This document shows positions 1 to 8,533 of a DNA stretch of 29,298 nt, one piece after another. A program made the position numbers and the translations under genes. How positions within the stretch are numbered: position 1 is the stretch's first letter; every line of letters begins with the position of its first letter. The notes under the pieces are model-generated. The model ran no database searches, was not told where the DNA came from, and was given only the letters and a program-made list of their open reading frames with translations. The stretch covers positions 10,619 through 39,916 of the forward strand of contig BRYA01000388.1 in assembly GCA_030267965.1 (NCBI GenBank), read 5' to 3'. The DNA is from Triparma columacea (Eukaryota; Sar; Bolidophyceae; Parmales; Triparmaceae).

Positions 1-206
1 ATGCATGACCCCCCTCTGGAGGGGGGGTGTCAGAGGGGTTCAACCATCTTTTGCGCTTGAACCCCTGAGGGGGGGGGTCATAGGGGTTCAACCACCTTTT
101 GCGCTTGAACCCCTGAGGGGGGGGTCATAGGGGTTCAACCACTTTTGTACTTGAACCCCTAGGGGAGGGGGCACAGGGGTTCAACCACTTTTGTGCTTGA
201 ACCCCT
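1..206. repeat. Tandem array of ~47 bp units, each with a perfect 10 bp hairpin
   Basis: Four units repeat with a spacing of 46-48 bases. Each carries the arm AGGGGTTCAA and its exact reverse complement TTGAACCCCT, separated by a loop of 12-13 bases (arms at 34-43/57-66, 82-91/105-114, 129-138/151-160 and 175-184/197-206). G-runs separate the units. The arms do not vary between copies while loops and spacers do. The first 15 bases of the window match the right half of the hairpin type found at 250-387, so the array probably continues to the left. No reading frame of note lies here. Confidence 0.9.
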
Positions 207-216
207 CCAGGGGGGA

Positions 217-387
217 GGGGGTAACCCAGTTTTATGGGTTACCCCCCTAACAAGGGGGGGGTCATGCAGTTTTATGCATGACCCCCCTCCTATTAAACCT
301 CCAGGGGGGGGTCATGCAGTTTTATGCATGACCCCCCTCCTATTACACCTCCAGGGGGGGGTCGTGCAGTTTTATGCATGACCCCCC
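217..387. repeat. Second hairpin array, stems of 12-13 bp around a constant GTTTTA loop
   Basis: Four hairpins share the loop GTTTTA. The first has the 12 bp arms GGGGGTAACCCA/TGGGTTACCCCC (217-228/235-246). The next two have the 13 bp arms GGGGGGTCATGCA/TGCATGACCCCCC (256-268/275-287 and 316-328/335-347). The last (left arm ending at 368, right arm 375-387) differs by one base in its left arm, which still allows a G-T pair. The last three units are spaced exactly 60 bases apart. Both arms differ together between the first and the later units, so pairing is kept while sequence changes. Confidence 0.9.
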
Positions 388-765
388 ACCAAAACTCCAA
401 AACTCCAAAATCCTTAAATCCCCAAGTCCTTCAACTCCCCAAATCCCCAAATCCTCCAAATTGCCAAATCTCCAAATCCCCCAAATCCCCAATTCTCCCA
501 AATCCCCAAATCCTCCAAATCCCCCAAATTCTTCAAATCCCCAAATCCTCCAAATCTCCAAATCACAAATTCCCCCAAATCCCCCAAATTCCCCAAATTG
601 CCAAATCCCCAAATCCTCCAAATTGCCAAATCCCCAATTCCTTCAAATTGCCAAATTCTCCAAATCCTCCAAATTGCCAAATCCCCAAATTCTCCAAATC
701 CCCAAATCCCCAAATTCCCCAAATTCTTCAAATCCTCCAAATCCCCCCAAACAACCCAATTCAAA
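388..765. repeat. CCAAATC-type minisatellite
   Basis: About 375 bases of degenerate 8-9 base units such as CCCCAAATC, CTCCAAATC and CTCCAAATTG. The plus strand has almost no G. Units have no fixed length, so several frames stay open on both strands by chance and give low-complexity Pro/Asn/Gln/Ser (plus) or Gly/Phe/Trp/Ile (minus) translations. These are not genes, except that the minus-strand gene at 643-7359 reads into the array for its last 35-40 codons. The unit resembles but does not equal TTTAGGG/TTAGGG telomere repeats. Confidence 0.9.
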
Positions 766-3700
766 CAATAATATACATTCATTAACCCTTATAAACCCTA
801 TGCTGTTAGATTTCACGGTAGACATTTTCTTTGGAAGGTTGCTTTTCGTCTTGCTAGCTATTGTAGTCACAGCGTGAGCTACATTGGTCATGCTTTCAGG
901 TGCTCCTAGTTCTTTTTTCTCTTCGAGCAATACTGTAATATTTCCTGCAAAGGTCAGAGCTGTTTGCCCAAGTTCGAAATCAGCTAATCTGATGTGACCT
1001 TCCACCATTCCTCTTGGGTTGTTTGAGTTGCCTGCTCCACTTTCTGCTAGATCTACATCTTTGACTTGTCCAATTTGGATGGTATATTTTGAGTCGTCTG
1101 TGTTTTTGGTCACCATCATGTTCATGAGGAATTCAGCTGAGATTTTCTGTCCCTGTGTTTGCTTCCATAGCACAATCCTTTCACCTTTTTTGCTTGTTTG
1201 CGTGGTTTGCCTCGTGAAGTCTCCCTCCTCGATGTCACTAAGTAAAAAGTCGAGGACTTCTTCTGGATTATGGTGCAAAACTAAACCTAGTTCGGTTTTC
1301 AAGTCATGATTGTCCTGAGAGTGGTGAAATAGACCTTCCATTGCACCTCTTTCCTCCAACTTTGCAATAAATCTTGTAGTGGCGTTCTTGGTCGCCTTCT
1401 TGTTGTATCTTCTATTGCGGACAGCAGCCATTAGCTTTGCTATCTGTTTCTGTCTGAGGTTAGTGTCAGCGATGGTGGAATTCTCTAAACTTGTTTTGTC
1501 TGAAGGGAATTGATCTGGAATGTCTTGCTCTGGGCGTACAGGTTTCACCCTCATTTTATTTGCACTGGTGTTTACAACCAACCCTCTTCTCTCTTTCTCT
1601 TGCTGCCTAGCTGTGGCAGTAGGAATATATTCTAATGGTATCCTTGCCCTCATTGCCTCGTCTAGCCAATTTGGCTCTTCTTCTTGCCACCTCTCCCAAT
1701 TGGCCTCAACCCAGCCTCGCACTTCCTCTTCAATTGACTTCCAGTGGTGTTTTGAGTACTTGAATGAGTACTTTCCTTTGACAGCTTCTGAGCCCTCTCT
1801 GAAGTTTTTCACTGTTAAGTCCTTTCCTCTCTGTAAACTGAAGAAGGTGCTCCAATATTGCCTCTCAATGTTGAAGAAGAAGACAACGAAGGAAATTACA
1901 GTAAAAGGTATAACATACCACAAAACTGTCCACGCTATCTCTACCCCTCTTTTTGCATCTTCTAGATGCTCAGCTGCCATTATTGCTAATGGAAGACTTC
2001 CTAATGTCATAACCAAACCAAACGCCCAGTATGCGCCACCAAGCTCATTCGGGTGTCTAAAGTGAACAATTGAGGTGAAATCTGTCACAATCTTTACCAA
2101 AACTCTTGTGAAAGAGCTTGACAAAACTTCAACGTAACCTCCTGCTGGTATCCAATACCAGAAGTCTCCTCTCAAAGTCTTTATAGCTAAGTAAAGACCA
2201 AGGTCTGCCCCAATGTAGGCAAAGGCCCATCTCCTCCCCAAAAGGCCCAAAAGTACAATTGTTGTACACCTGATCAACAGCAACCCTGATGACACTAAAA
2301 GCATTGATGCAAACACTATTGTCCTCTTGCTAGCAAGTGCAGGCACATAGCCATAGAAGTCTGGTGTTTGTTGTCGCTTTTCTGGATGTGTGTCAAAGTC
2401 GTAGCTTATTGTAGCTGAAATAAATCCTGTAGAAAGAATTGATACTACAAGTGAAATCCATGCTGAATTAGCAATGTCTTTCTCCTGGTTTGTTGTTGCA
2501 ATGGCCATTAGTTGAATAATCACTGCAGGAATTGCTTCTGCAAACATTTCAACACTCTTCATCATTGCCATTTCCATCATTGGATCAACGGCGTGTCCAA
2601 CCTCTTGTTTCTCTCCTGTGGCAACTCTAAATGCGTCCAACGCTGGTTTGAAACCAATCAACACTGGAAACCATTCCATCAGCACTCTCTTCATTCCCAA
2701 CTTTTTGTTATTCCCCCAAACGAAAAGAAGCTGGATTCCCATAGACACTGCCAAACTTGCCAATGAAGCCTGAAAGTACCCTTGTTTTCCCTTATCTCTC
2801 CTAAACATGAGTGTAACATAAATGTCAGTCAGTAAGTCCATCATGCTCGTGGCAGCCCCAACCATCACTCTAGCCTTGACACCCCACCTCACTTCTCCCA
2901 CCAGCGTGTACCCTATTGTCTCCAGCAGTGGCCTTAGCCAATCATACTCCTTCATAAGCTTCCGTACAGGAGGATACTGATACGCCCACTCATCCACCCC
3001 ATGAGTTGCAGTTAGAGTGGTTGCTAGCGTTATCGCCAAACTTGAACCAATATCCCTTCCCTCCTTTTTCTCCAAGCATTCTGCCTTTCCCCCTACCTTC
3101 ACCATTGGGCGTAGCTTGTTCTCAACAATCGCACACAAGAGCGGTAAAAAGAAACTGTACTTCTCAACAAGCTCCCTTAGTGCATTGTTTGAAGCAATGA
3201 CATCTTTCACAGCTTTTGCTTTTGTCTCTCCCTTCTCCCTCTCCTTCACCCTCATCATCAACTCCTCTGCTGCAATCTTGCCGTCTTCTTCTGTCATCTC
3301 AGAAGAGCTTTGCAGGTTGTTGAAGTAGTAAGATACTGTAGTGGTTTGAGCTAGATGCTTCTTCAACACTTCAGTGGTTGCACCCTTGCTCAAATTTCCT
3401 CCCAGAGACAAATTTGTCACTAATTCTACCTTCGTGTCTTTCTCTCCAACCTTTGTGAACCTCACAGTAGTAGACTCAGTCGCATTGGTAGTTGATTTTA
3501 ATGAAGAACGTTTTCTTGAGCTTCTTCTTTGCACCTCTTCCTCTCCCTCTTCAGGCTCAACTGTCATAATAAGAATGCCATCATCGACCCTCACAAGCTT
3601 CATCTTGGACAAGAACTCTCGGGTATGGTGAATTCCCCCATGCTTACTTTCTAACTTTTCAAGTCTCTTCACAACCATCTCAAATCCTCCTCTCCTTAAA

Positions 3701-6700
3701 ATCTCGATAGTTCTTCCCTTTTCTACCCAAAAACGGCTATTGACATCCCAGAAGAAAGCTGATGTTTCCTCAAGGCCTGCTCTCACAGTTACAACACTTT
3801 TTCCCCACCCCTTCCCCCCTTCAGCTTTCACCCAAGTGTTTTTCCCCTTTATCTTCTCAGCTCCCTTGACTTCCTTAAGCCTTTTGGCATCAGTCTCGCT
3901 GATCTCTTGAGCTCCCACAATCTCGTCGAAGTGGCTTTCAATCCCTGGCGCTCCCTCAATTGCAATCTCCCCAAACTTTTCAATGATCTGTTGTCTATTG
4001 AAGGCATCAATCTCTTTGCTCCTGTCAAACTTCTTTCTGATGTGAATCATGTTGCTGGCTGTCTTAATTGCCAATCTGTTCATCAACCAGACTGGCACAG
4101 CTCCCTTAATGTCGTATCTTGAAGCATAAGAGGCAAGTGTTTGTTTGATTGTCCCCCGGTTCTCCAAGCTTTCAAACAACCAAGTTGTCCGGAATGAAAT
4201 TAGTATTGAATTTCTTCCAAGTGGCATGTCATCCATCAGCTCAGTTGTATCTTCGTAGATAATCCATGCCTTATCCCCCTCCTTTTTCCAGATTATTTTG
4301 CTGTGTCCTTCCCTGAGAGCGAATCCAACTCCCAAACTCTGGATTCGCAAATAGAGCTGCGCGTGATTGTTTATCCTCCTCACATGTTGTTTGACAATGT
4401 TCTTATTTTTTAGCTCAGCTTGCCTATTTCTGCTGTCCTTGATAAAGTCATATGCAGTACATTCTTCAACAGGTGCATCCAAAACAGCTTCGCAAAGACC
4501 TACTCCATGTGTGTCTCCTTCTAGATGTACAAATTTTGCCTTGACCCTCTCATCAGGACACTTCAAATCATCGAAATTCTTCCCCTCCTTGCACTTTTCA
4601 TAAAATTCCTTCCCCTTCCTAATCGCTTTCTCCTCCTCCTCTGTATAATCTTGAGGCTCATTCTTGATGATGTTGGCAAGAGAGGCCAGTGCAGCTTTGT
4701 CAACCTCATCATCTTTATTGAAATATGTTCTCAAGTCAGCAACTGCACCCAGGGCGTTTGGTATCTTTTTGTCAATGAGAGATTTAGGTAAGTGGCCTGC
4801 CGCATCAGCATGTTGCAGTAGCTCAATCTTACACTGAGGAACTCTACCAATATTTTTAATGTTAGTTGCAATAAAGAAGGCTTGAGTTGTTCCTCTTAAA
4901 AATGTCCCAGCACTCCCACCATAATCAACCTCATCTTTCATAGGCCAGACAGCTACGGAAATGGATTTTTGTTTGTCATTTCTCAGTATTAGCTTGTTGA
5001 CAAACTCTCGATTGCTAATGAACTTTGGTAATTTCTTTACAGTCGCAACCACTTTCTCGTTGGGTTTACCCTTGTATGTTTGTATCTCTACTCTAGCCAG
5101 ATTCCCTTCCTCCCTGTCAACAGCCATCCTCTCCCTGCTGCAGAACTCAAAGTACCAAGCAGCAGCTTCCTCTGCAGTACAGTCTGCATTTCCGTAAGCT
5201 CTCCCGAGTGCAATGCTCCTCTCACCCTTCTTCTGCTGACTGTACTTGATCTCCATCTTCACTCCCTCAAAAGGTGACTCGAGGGGCCCCCACCCTTTTT
5301 CATCCTCCCCACCAAAGAGCTTCTCCAACTCCCCAAACACCTTCTTCTGGTCCTCCTCCATTTCAACCCCTTCCCTCATCCTCTCCACCAAGGCCCCCCT
5401 GACTTCAGCATCAACCCTCTTCCCGTTCCTCTTGAATTTCTCCTGCAACCTTTTGGCCTCAACAAGCTCATTCTTTGCAAGGTAGTCAATTGCATTGTCC
5501 ATCACTGCATTTCGAAGGAGGCCTGTAAAATGTAGATCGACAGTCTGAATGCGTGTCACCCTACAGACATTTGGAGCAAGCTCATAGAAGAAGTAGGCAC
5601 CTGTTGTCTCAGCCAGCTCAAATCCCTTCTTACTGAGGTCCTTGAAGCCTCCTCCTGGGTACTCTGTCAGCGGCACAAAACCCAACAAGTAAGCTGCCTT
5701 GCCAGTGCTCAAATTAATTTCCTTCCACGTAAACCAGGCTTGAAATAAACGGTCTTTTGCTGGACCAGGCAAGTGAACTCCTACGTGACGATGGTGACTT
5801 CTTGTTTCATCGGCATTATTTCTAATAAACCTAGGCAGCTTGCCGTTCTCCTTCCGATGGGTTCTTGCATAAGTGTAAGTGTCACCTAAACTTAGCTCAG
5901 CCAGCATACCCTCTGCTGACTTGTCCACAGTGACCCCAAAGGCTGCCCACACTTTGTCCTCCCCTCTCCACAGGAACTTGTCCACTCCCTCCTTCAGTGT
6001 CCCCTTGACTCTTTTTCCCTTCTCATAGAGCTTGTTCTCCAGCCCTTGAACTCCTTCCAGCATGCTTTCCTCCTCTACTGTCAGGGGAGGTGGACTTGGC
6101 ATAACCTCCTCCACAAAGTGCCTTTTCCTTCTCTCATCTATAACGCCGGGCTTGTGGAAGTGCTTCTCAATCTCGCCAATTATACCCTTGAGAGAGGCAT
6201 AAAGGAAATGTATGTCCAATCTCTTTCCAGCAGAGAAGGTCGTCTCTTCAGCTTGAAAATTTCCAGTAAGGACAAGCCTGGTCTGCCCATACTGAGCTGC
6301 TTCAAGATGCAGCTTTCCTTCGAGTCCAGCCCTCCTGCTGGCCTTCTTCCCAATTTGGTCTTGGTCCGTAAGTTTCTTCATAGCCACACTGGTTAAATCC
6401 TTGTCCCTGACGGACGTCAATGTGATGGTGTGGGCCTGATTGTAAAGGTTGCGGGTTGTTTCTAATGTGAAGACATAATCCACTACCTTGTCCCCGAGGT
6501 AGTGCCGCCAAAACGCCAGCCTCGTGCCCCCCTCCTCCTCTAGGGGATCTAGGATGTGCCTGTGCCACACTCCAACTGCACACTCTTCGAGAAGGAAGTT
6601 TAGCACCTTGTCAGGTGAATTGTGGATGAATATGCCCTGCTTCAATTCCTTGACAATTTCGTCCTTGGAAAGGTCGAGCTGCCCCTCCACTGCGCCTCTA

Positions 6701-7359
6701 AAAACTAAAGCATCGTAGATCTCATTGTGGATAAGCGCGTTCTGCTCCTCATCGTCTGGGTCACCTTCAGATGGAAGATGGTCGCTTGCAGAAGAAGGAG
6801 GATCACTTAGGAAAGAAGGAGCGCTTGCCGTAAGCGCAAGCGTAGGCGCAGGCGCAAGCGTAGGCGCAGGCGCAAGCGCAAGCGTAGGCGCAGGCGCAGG
6901 CGCAAGCGTAGGCGCAAGCGTAGGCGTAGGCGCAGGCGCAAGCGTAGGCGCAGGCGCAAGCGTAGGCGCAGGAGTAGGCGCAGGCGCAAGCGTAGGCGCA
7001 GGAGTAGGCGCAGGCGCAAGCGTAGGCGTAGGCGCAGGCGCAAGCGTAGGCGCAGGTGCAGGCGCAAGCGCAGGCGCAGGAGTAGGCGCAGGCGCAAGCG
7101 TAGGCGCAAGCGTAGGCGCAGGTGCAGGCGCAGGTGCAGGTGCAGGAGTAGGCGCAAGCGCAGGAGTAGGCGCAAGCGCAGGCGCAGGAGTAGGCGCAGG
7201 CGCAGGAGTAGGCGCAAGCGCAGGCGCAGGCGCAGGTGCAGGGGCAAGTGTAGGCGCAGGAGTAGGAGTGGGCGCAGGCGCAAGCGTAGGCTCAGGAGTA
7301 GGTGACGCAGGAGTAGGCACAGGATCACCATTTGCAGGAGATGGTGGTCTCATGTCCAT
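643..7359 (-). CDS. Large intronless membrane protein with repeated START-like modules and an XK-like membrane block
   Basis: One uninterrupted frame of 2238 codons. Residues ~12-178 are a Pro/Ala/Thr/Leu tract. Then come several domains that read as START/SRPBCC lipid-binding folds: about 215-375, 455-620, 700-875 (with CSRERM, a REEGN segment and NREFV, the pattern I know from START-like proteins of ochrophytes), 940-1100 and 1185-1355. Residues ~1500-1835 hold roughly 7-8 hydrophobic segments; the stretch FAEAIPAVIIQLMAI resembles the helix preceding the XK/XKR scramblase core. A conserved-looking WxxANWxRW segment follows near 1875, and residues ~2010-2145 repeat the first START-like module. 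A lipid-transfer or scrambling role at a membrane is inference. The last 35-40 residues are encoded by the minisatellite. No introns and a lower GC content than the genes to the right. The start follows the only long frame and has no in-frame alternative before the Pro/Ala tract. Confidence 0.75.
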   Translation of the reverse strand: MDMRPPSPANGDPVPTPASPTPEPTLAPAPTPTPAPTLAPAPAPAPALAPTPAPAPTPAPALAPTPALAPTPAPAPAPAPAPTLAPTLAPAPTPAPALAPAPAPTLAPAPTPTLAPAPTPAPTLAPAPTPAPTLAPAPTLAPAPTPTLAPTLAPAPAPTLALAPAPTLAPAPTLALTASAPSFLSDPPSSASDHLPSEGDPDDEEQNALIHNEIYDALVFRGAVEGQLDLSKDEIVKELKQGIFIHNSPDKVLNFLLEECAVGVWHRHILDPLEEEGGTRLAFWRHYLGDKVVDYVFTLETTRNLYNQAHTITLTSVRDKDLTSVAMKKLTDQDQIGKKASRRAGLEGKLHLEAAQYGQTRLVLTGNFQAEETTFSAGKRLDIHFLYASLKGIIGEIEKHFHKPGVIDERRKRHFVEEVMPSPPPLTVEEESMLEGVQGLENKLYEKGKRVKGTLKEGVDKFLWRGEDKVWAAFGVTVDKSAEGMLAELSLGDTYTYARTHRKENGKLPRFIRNNADETRSHHRHVGVHLPGPAKDRLFQAWFTWKEINLSTGKAAYLLGFVPLTEYPGGGFKDLSKKGFELAETTGAYFFYELAPNVCRVTRIQTVDLHFTGLLRNAVMDNAIDYLAKNELVEAKRLQEKFKRNGKRVDAEVRGALVERMREGVEMEEDQKKVFGELEKLFGGEDEKGWGPLESPFEGVKMEIKYSQQKKGERSIALGRAYGNADCTAEEAAAWYFEFCSRERMAVDREEGNLARVEIQTYKGKPNEKVVATVKKLPKFISNREFVNKLILRNDKQKSISVAVWPMKDEVDYGGSAGTFLRGTTQAFFIATNIKNIGRVPQCKIELLQHADAAGHLPKSLIDKKIPNALGAVADLRTYFNKDDEVDKAALASLANIIKNEPQDYTEEEEKAIRKGKEFYEKCKEGKNFDDLKCPDERVKAKFVHLEGDTHGVGLCEAVLDAPVEECTAYDFIKDSRNRQAELKNKNIVKQHVRRINNHAQLYLRIQSLGVGFALREGHSKIIWKKEGDKAWIIYEDTTELMDDMPLGRNSILISFRTTWLFESLENRGTIKQTLASYASRYDIKGAVPVWLMNRLAIKTASNMIHIRKKFDRSKEIDAFNRQQIIEKFGEIAIEGAPGIESHFDEIVGAQEISETDAKRLKEVKGAEKIKGKNTWVKAEGGKGWGKSVVTVRAGLEETSAFFWDVNSRFWVEKGRTIEILRRGGFEMVVKRLEKLESKHGGIHHTREFLSKMKLVRVDDGILIMTVEPEEGEEEVQRRSSRKRSSLKSTTNATESTTVRFTKVGEKDTKVELVTNLSLGGNLSKGATTEVLKKHLAQTTTVSYYFNNLQSSSEMTEEDGKIAAEELMMRVKEREKGETKAKAVKDVIASNNALRELVEKYSFFLPLLCAIVENKLRPMVKVGGKAECLEKKEGRDIGSSLAITLATTLTATHGVDEWAYQYPPVRKLMKEYDWLRPLLETIGYTLVGEVRWGVKARVMVGAATSMMDLLTDIYVTLMFRRDKGKQGYFQASLASLAVSMGIQLLFVWGNNKKLGMKRVLMEWFPVLIGFKPALDAFRVATGEKQEVGHAVDPMMEMAMMKSVEMFAEAIPAVIIQLMAIATTNQEKDIANSAWISLVVSILSTGFISATISYDFDTHPEKRQQTPDFYGYVPALASKRTIVFASMLLVSSGLLLIRCTTIVLLGLLGRRWAFAYIGADLGLYLAIKTLRGDFWYWIPAGGYVEVLSSSFTRVLVKIVTDFTSIVHFRHPNELGGAYWAFGLVMTLGSLPLAIMAAEHLEDAKRGVEIAWTVLWYVIPFTVISFVVFFFNIERQYWSTFFSLQRGKDLTVKNFREGSEAVKGKYSFKYSKHHWKSIEEEVRGWVEANWERWQEEEPNWLDEAMRARIPLEYIPTATARQQEKERRGLVVNTSANKMRVKPVRPEQDIPDQFPSDKTSLENSTIADTNLRQKQIAKLMAAVRNRRYNKKATKNATTRFIAKLEERGAMEGLFHHSQDNHDLKTELGLVLHHNPEEVLDFLLSDIEEGDFTRQTTQTSKKGERIVLWKQTQGQKISAEFLMNMMVTKNTDDSKYTIQIGQVKDVDLAESGAGNSNNPRGMVEGHIRLADFELGQTALTFAGNITVLLEEKKELGAPESMTNVAHAVTTIASKTKSNLPKKMSTVKSNSIGFIRVNECILLFELGCLGGFGGFEEFGEFGDLGIWRIWGFGNLEDLENLAI
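6830..7320. repeat. Hexamer tandem repeat inside the START-protein gene
   Basis: About 80 copies of the 6-base units GGCGCA, AGCGTA, GGAGTA, AGCGCA and GGTGCA in mixed order. On the minus strand they encode Ala-Pro, Thr/Leu-Ala-type dipeptides (residues ~12-178 of the large membrane protein), a likely extended unstructured linker. Because the unit is a multiple of three, copy changes keep the frame. The plus-strand and other minus-strand open frames over this stretch (Gly/Ala/Val-rich and Leu/Arg-rich) are by-products of the repeat. Confidence 0.9.
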
Positions 7360-7811
7360 TTTGTCGAAGTAGGTCTGCGGACGGGATTGAAGGGGCGCGG
7401 GACGTTAGGTCGGTGTAGATGAGCAGGGGCGAGGGATTATTGACATCTTTTGAGCGATTTCCGAGGTAGCCAAAAATGTGATGATGACAGTGGCCTGTCT
7501 CAGCACCAAATTTGTCTCTGCGGTATTTATGCGGACTGGACAACGGCGGTATTTGGCCTTTTGGGGAGGAGTTTGCCAACCCTGACTTACCTCGACCCGG
7601 ATTATACTAGAACGGTAGAGTTTTGGAGCCAGGCTCGGATGGCACGAGGTTGGTGGATTAGGATATGGTGGTGGGACGGGGGAGGAGGAGGATTGAGGGT
7701 AGGAGAGGTTTTAGATTGAGCAGGAAGGACGAGAAACCTGATTTACGGGTCGCAGGAGGTCCAATATACGAGATTTTAAAAACCAGTAAAAACAGTTGTG
7801 CCGAGGGGGGG
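7360..7811. promoter_or_regulatory. Upstream region of the START-protein gene, no gene seen
   Basis: About 450 bases upstream of the minus-strand start codon. Short open frames occur on both strands, but none has a recognisable product, codon bias or splice context. The promoter of the START-protein gene must lie here or further right; I see no convincing TATA element at a suitable distance. Bases ~7665-7700 are a GGA/GGGG-rich stretch. Confidence 0.4.
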
Positions 7812-8125
7812 GTTGTTGGGGGAAGCGTAGGGCAAGTTTTGCTTGTGATAACGGAGCCTCTAGTCGAAGTTGGTGTAATACTAAGCTCGAGTGCTAGTTA
7901 TTGGGCGGTCTGTGGTCGCAAGCTCAATTATTTTGGTGGTAAGGGTGGTGCACCTGCAAATTGAAAATTGAAGGGGTGTTAGGGGAAGCGTCAGGCAAGT
8001 TTTGCTTGTGATAACGGAGATTCGAGTCGAAGTGGTGTAATAACAAGCTCGAGTGCTATTTATTGGGCGGTCTGTGGTCGGAAGCTCAATTATTTTTGTG
8101 GTAAGGGTGCAAAGTGAAAATTGAC
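7812..8125. repeat. Tandem duplication of a ~155 bp unit
   Basis: Copy 1 (about 7812-7971) and copy 2 (about 7975-8125) share long identical stretches, including GGCAAGTTTTGCTTGTGATA, AAGCTCGAGTGCTA and TATTGGGCGGTCTGTGGTCG, with a few substitutions and short indels. The offset is 163 bases at the shared GGAAGCG. A minus-strand open frame across both copies simply repeats itself and is not a credible gene. Neither copy has terminal inverted repeats that I can see, so the origin (segmental duplication, mobile-element fragment) is open. Confidence 0.9.
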
Positions 8126-8154
8126 AAAAAATCGGCAAAATGAAATTGATTAAC

Positions 8155-8475
8155 TGAGACTTTAAAAATATAAATTATTTCGCTGTATCAAATCGATACA
8201 TAATTTTGTATATTTATATATCTTAAATTGGATCTTGATAAATAGTGAAAATATTTTTTCAAAGGTTTCAAATCAGTATATAGAAATTTAATGATTTATA
8301 TGTAATCATATGAATTTGTTTAAATGAATATTGATGTATGAATATTCAAAAATTTGTCACAGATATAATCAAATATTCATAACTGATTCTATTTTATACT
8401 TTAATATGATATTATGTTCAGCATACATGAAATAGTATATATTTGTATATAAGTCTGTATTGACAAGAATGTCAC
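8155..8475. other. Very AT-rich block, about 18% GC
   Basis: A hand count over 8161-8460 gives 55 G or C in 300 bases. The DNA on both sides is far richer in GC. It contains TATATTTATATATC, ATATATTTGTATAT and similar stretches, no long open frame and no tandem period. It ends just before the start of the unknown gene at 8534, so it may include that gene's promoter, but its length and extremeness are unusual here. Low-GC blocks act as centromeres in diatoms; this one is shorter than those usually reported. Confidence 0.8.
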
Positions 8476-8533
8476 ATTGTCACGAAAAAATTTGACATTT
8501 TTTTGTGAAAAAGGAAAACCTTCCTTGTCCGCC

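Noticed and set aside
34..206. GGTTCAA words that resemble a tRNA B box (T-arm)
   Set aside because: The word is part of a tandem hairpin; no A box, acceptor stem or anticodon arm fits.
388..765. Telomere repeat
   Set aside because: Units are irregular CCAAATC/CCTCC words, not a regular TTAGGG or TTTAGGG array.
324..877. Overlapping open frames on both strands across the minisatellite
   Set aside because: They follow from stop-free repeat units and give low-complexity products; only the end of the large minus-strand gene is kept.
6725..7372. Plus-strand Gly/Ala/Val-rich and minus-strand Leu/Arg-rich frames over the hexamer repeat
   Set aside because: By-products of a 6-base repeat that is open in several frames; the Pro/Ala frame continues into a long protein and is the real one.
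7881..8138. Minus-strand 85-codon frame
   Set aside because: It only translates the tandem duplication twice and has no independent support.
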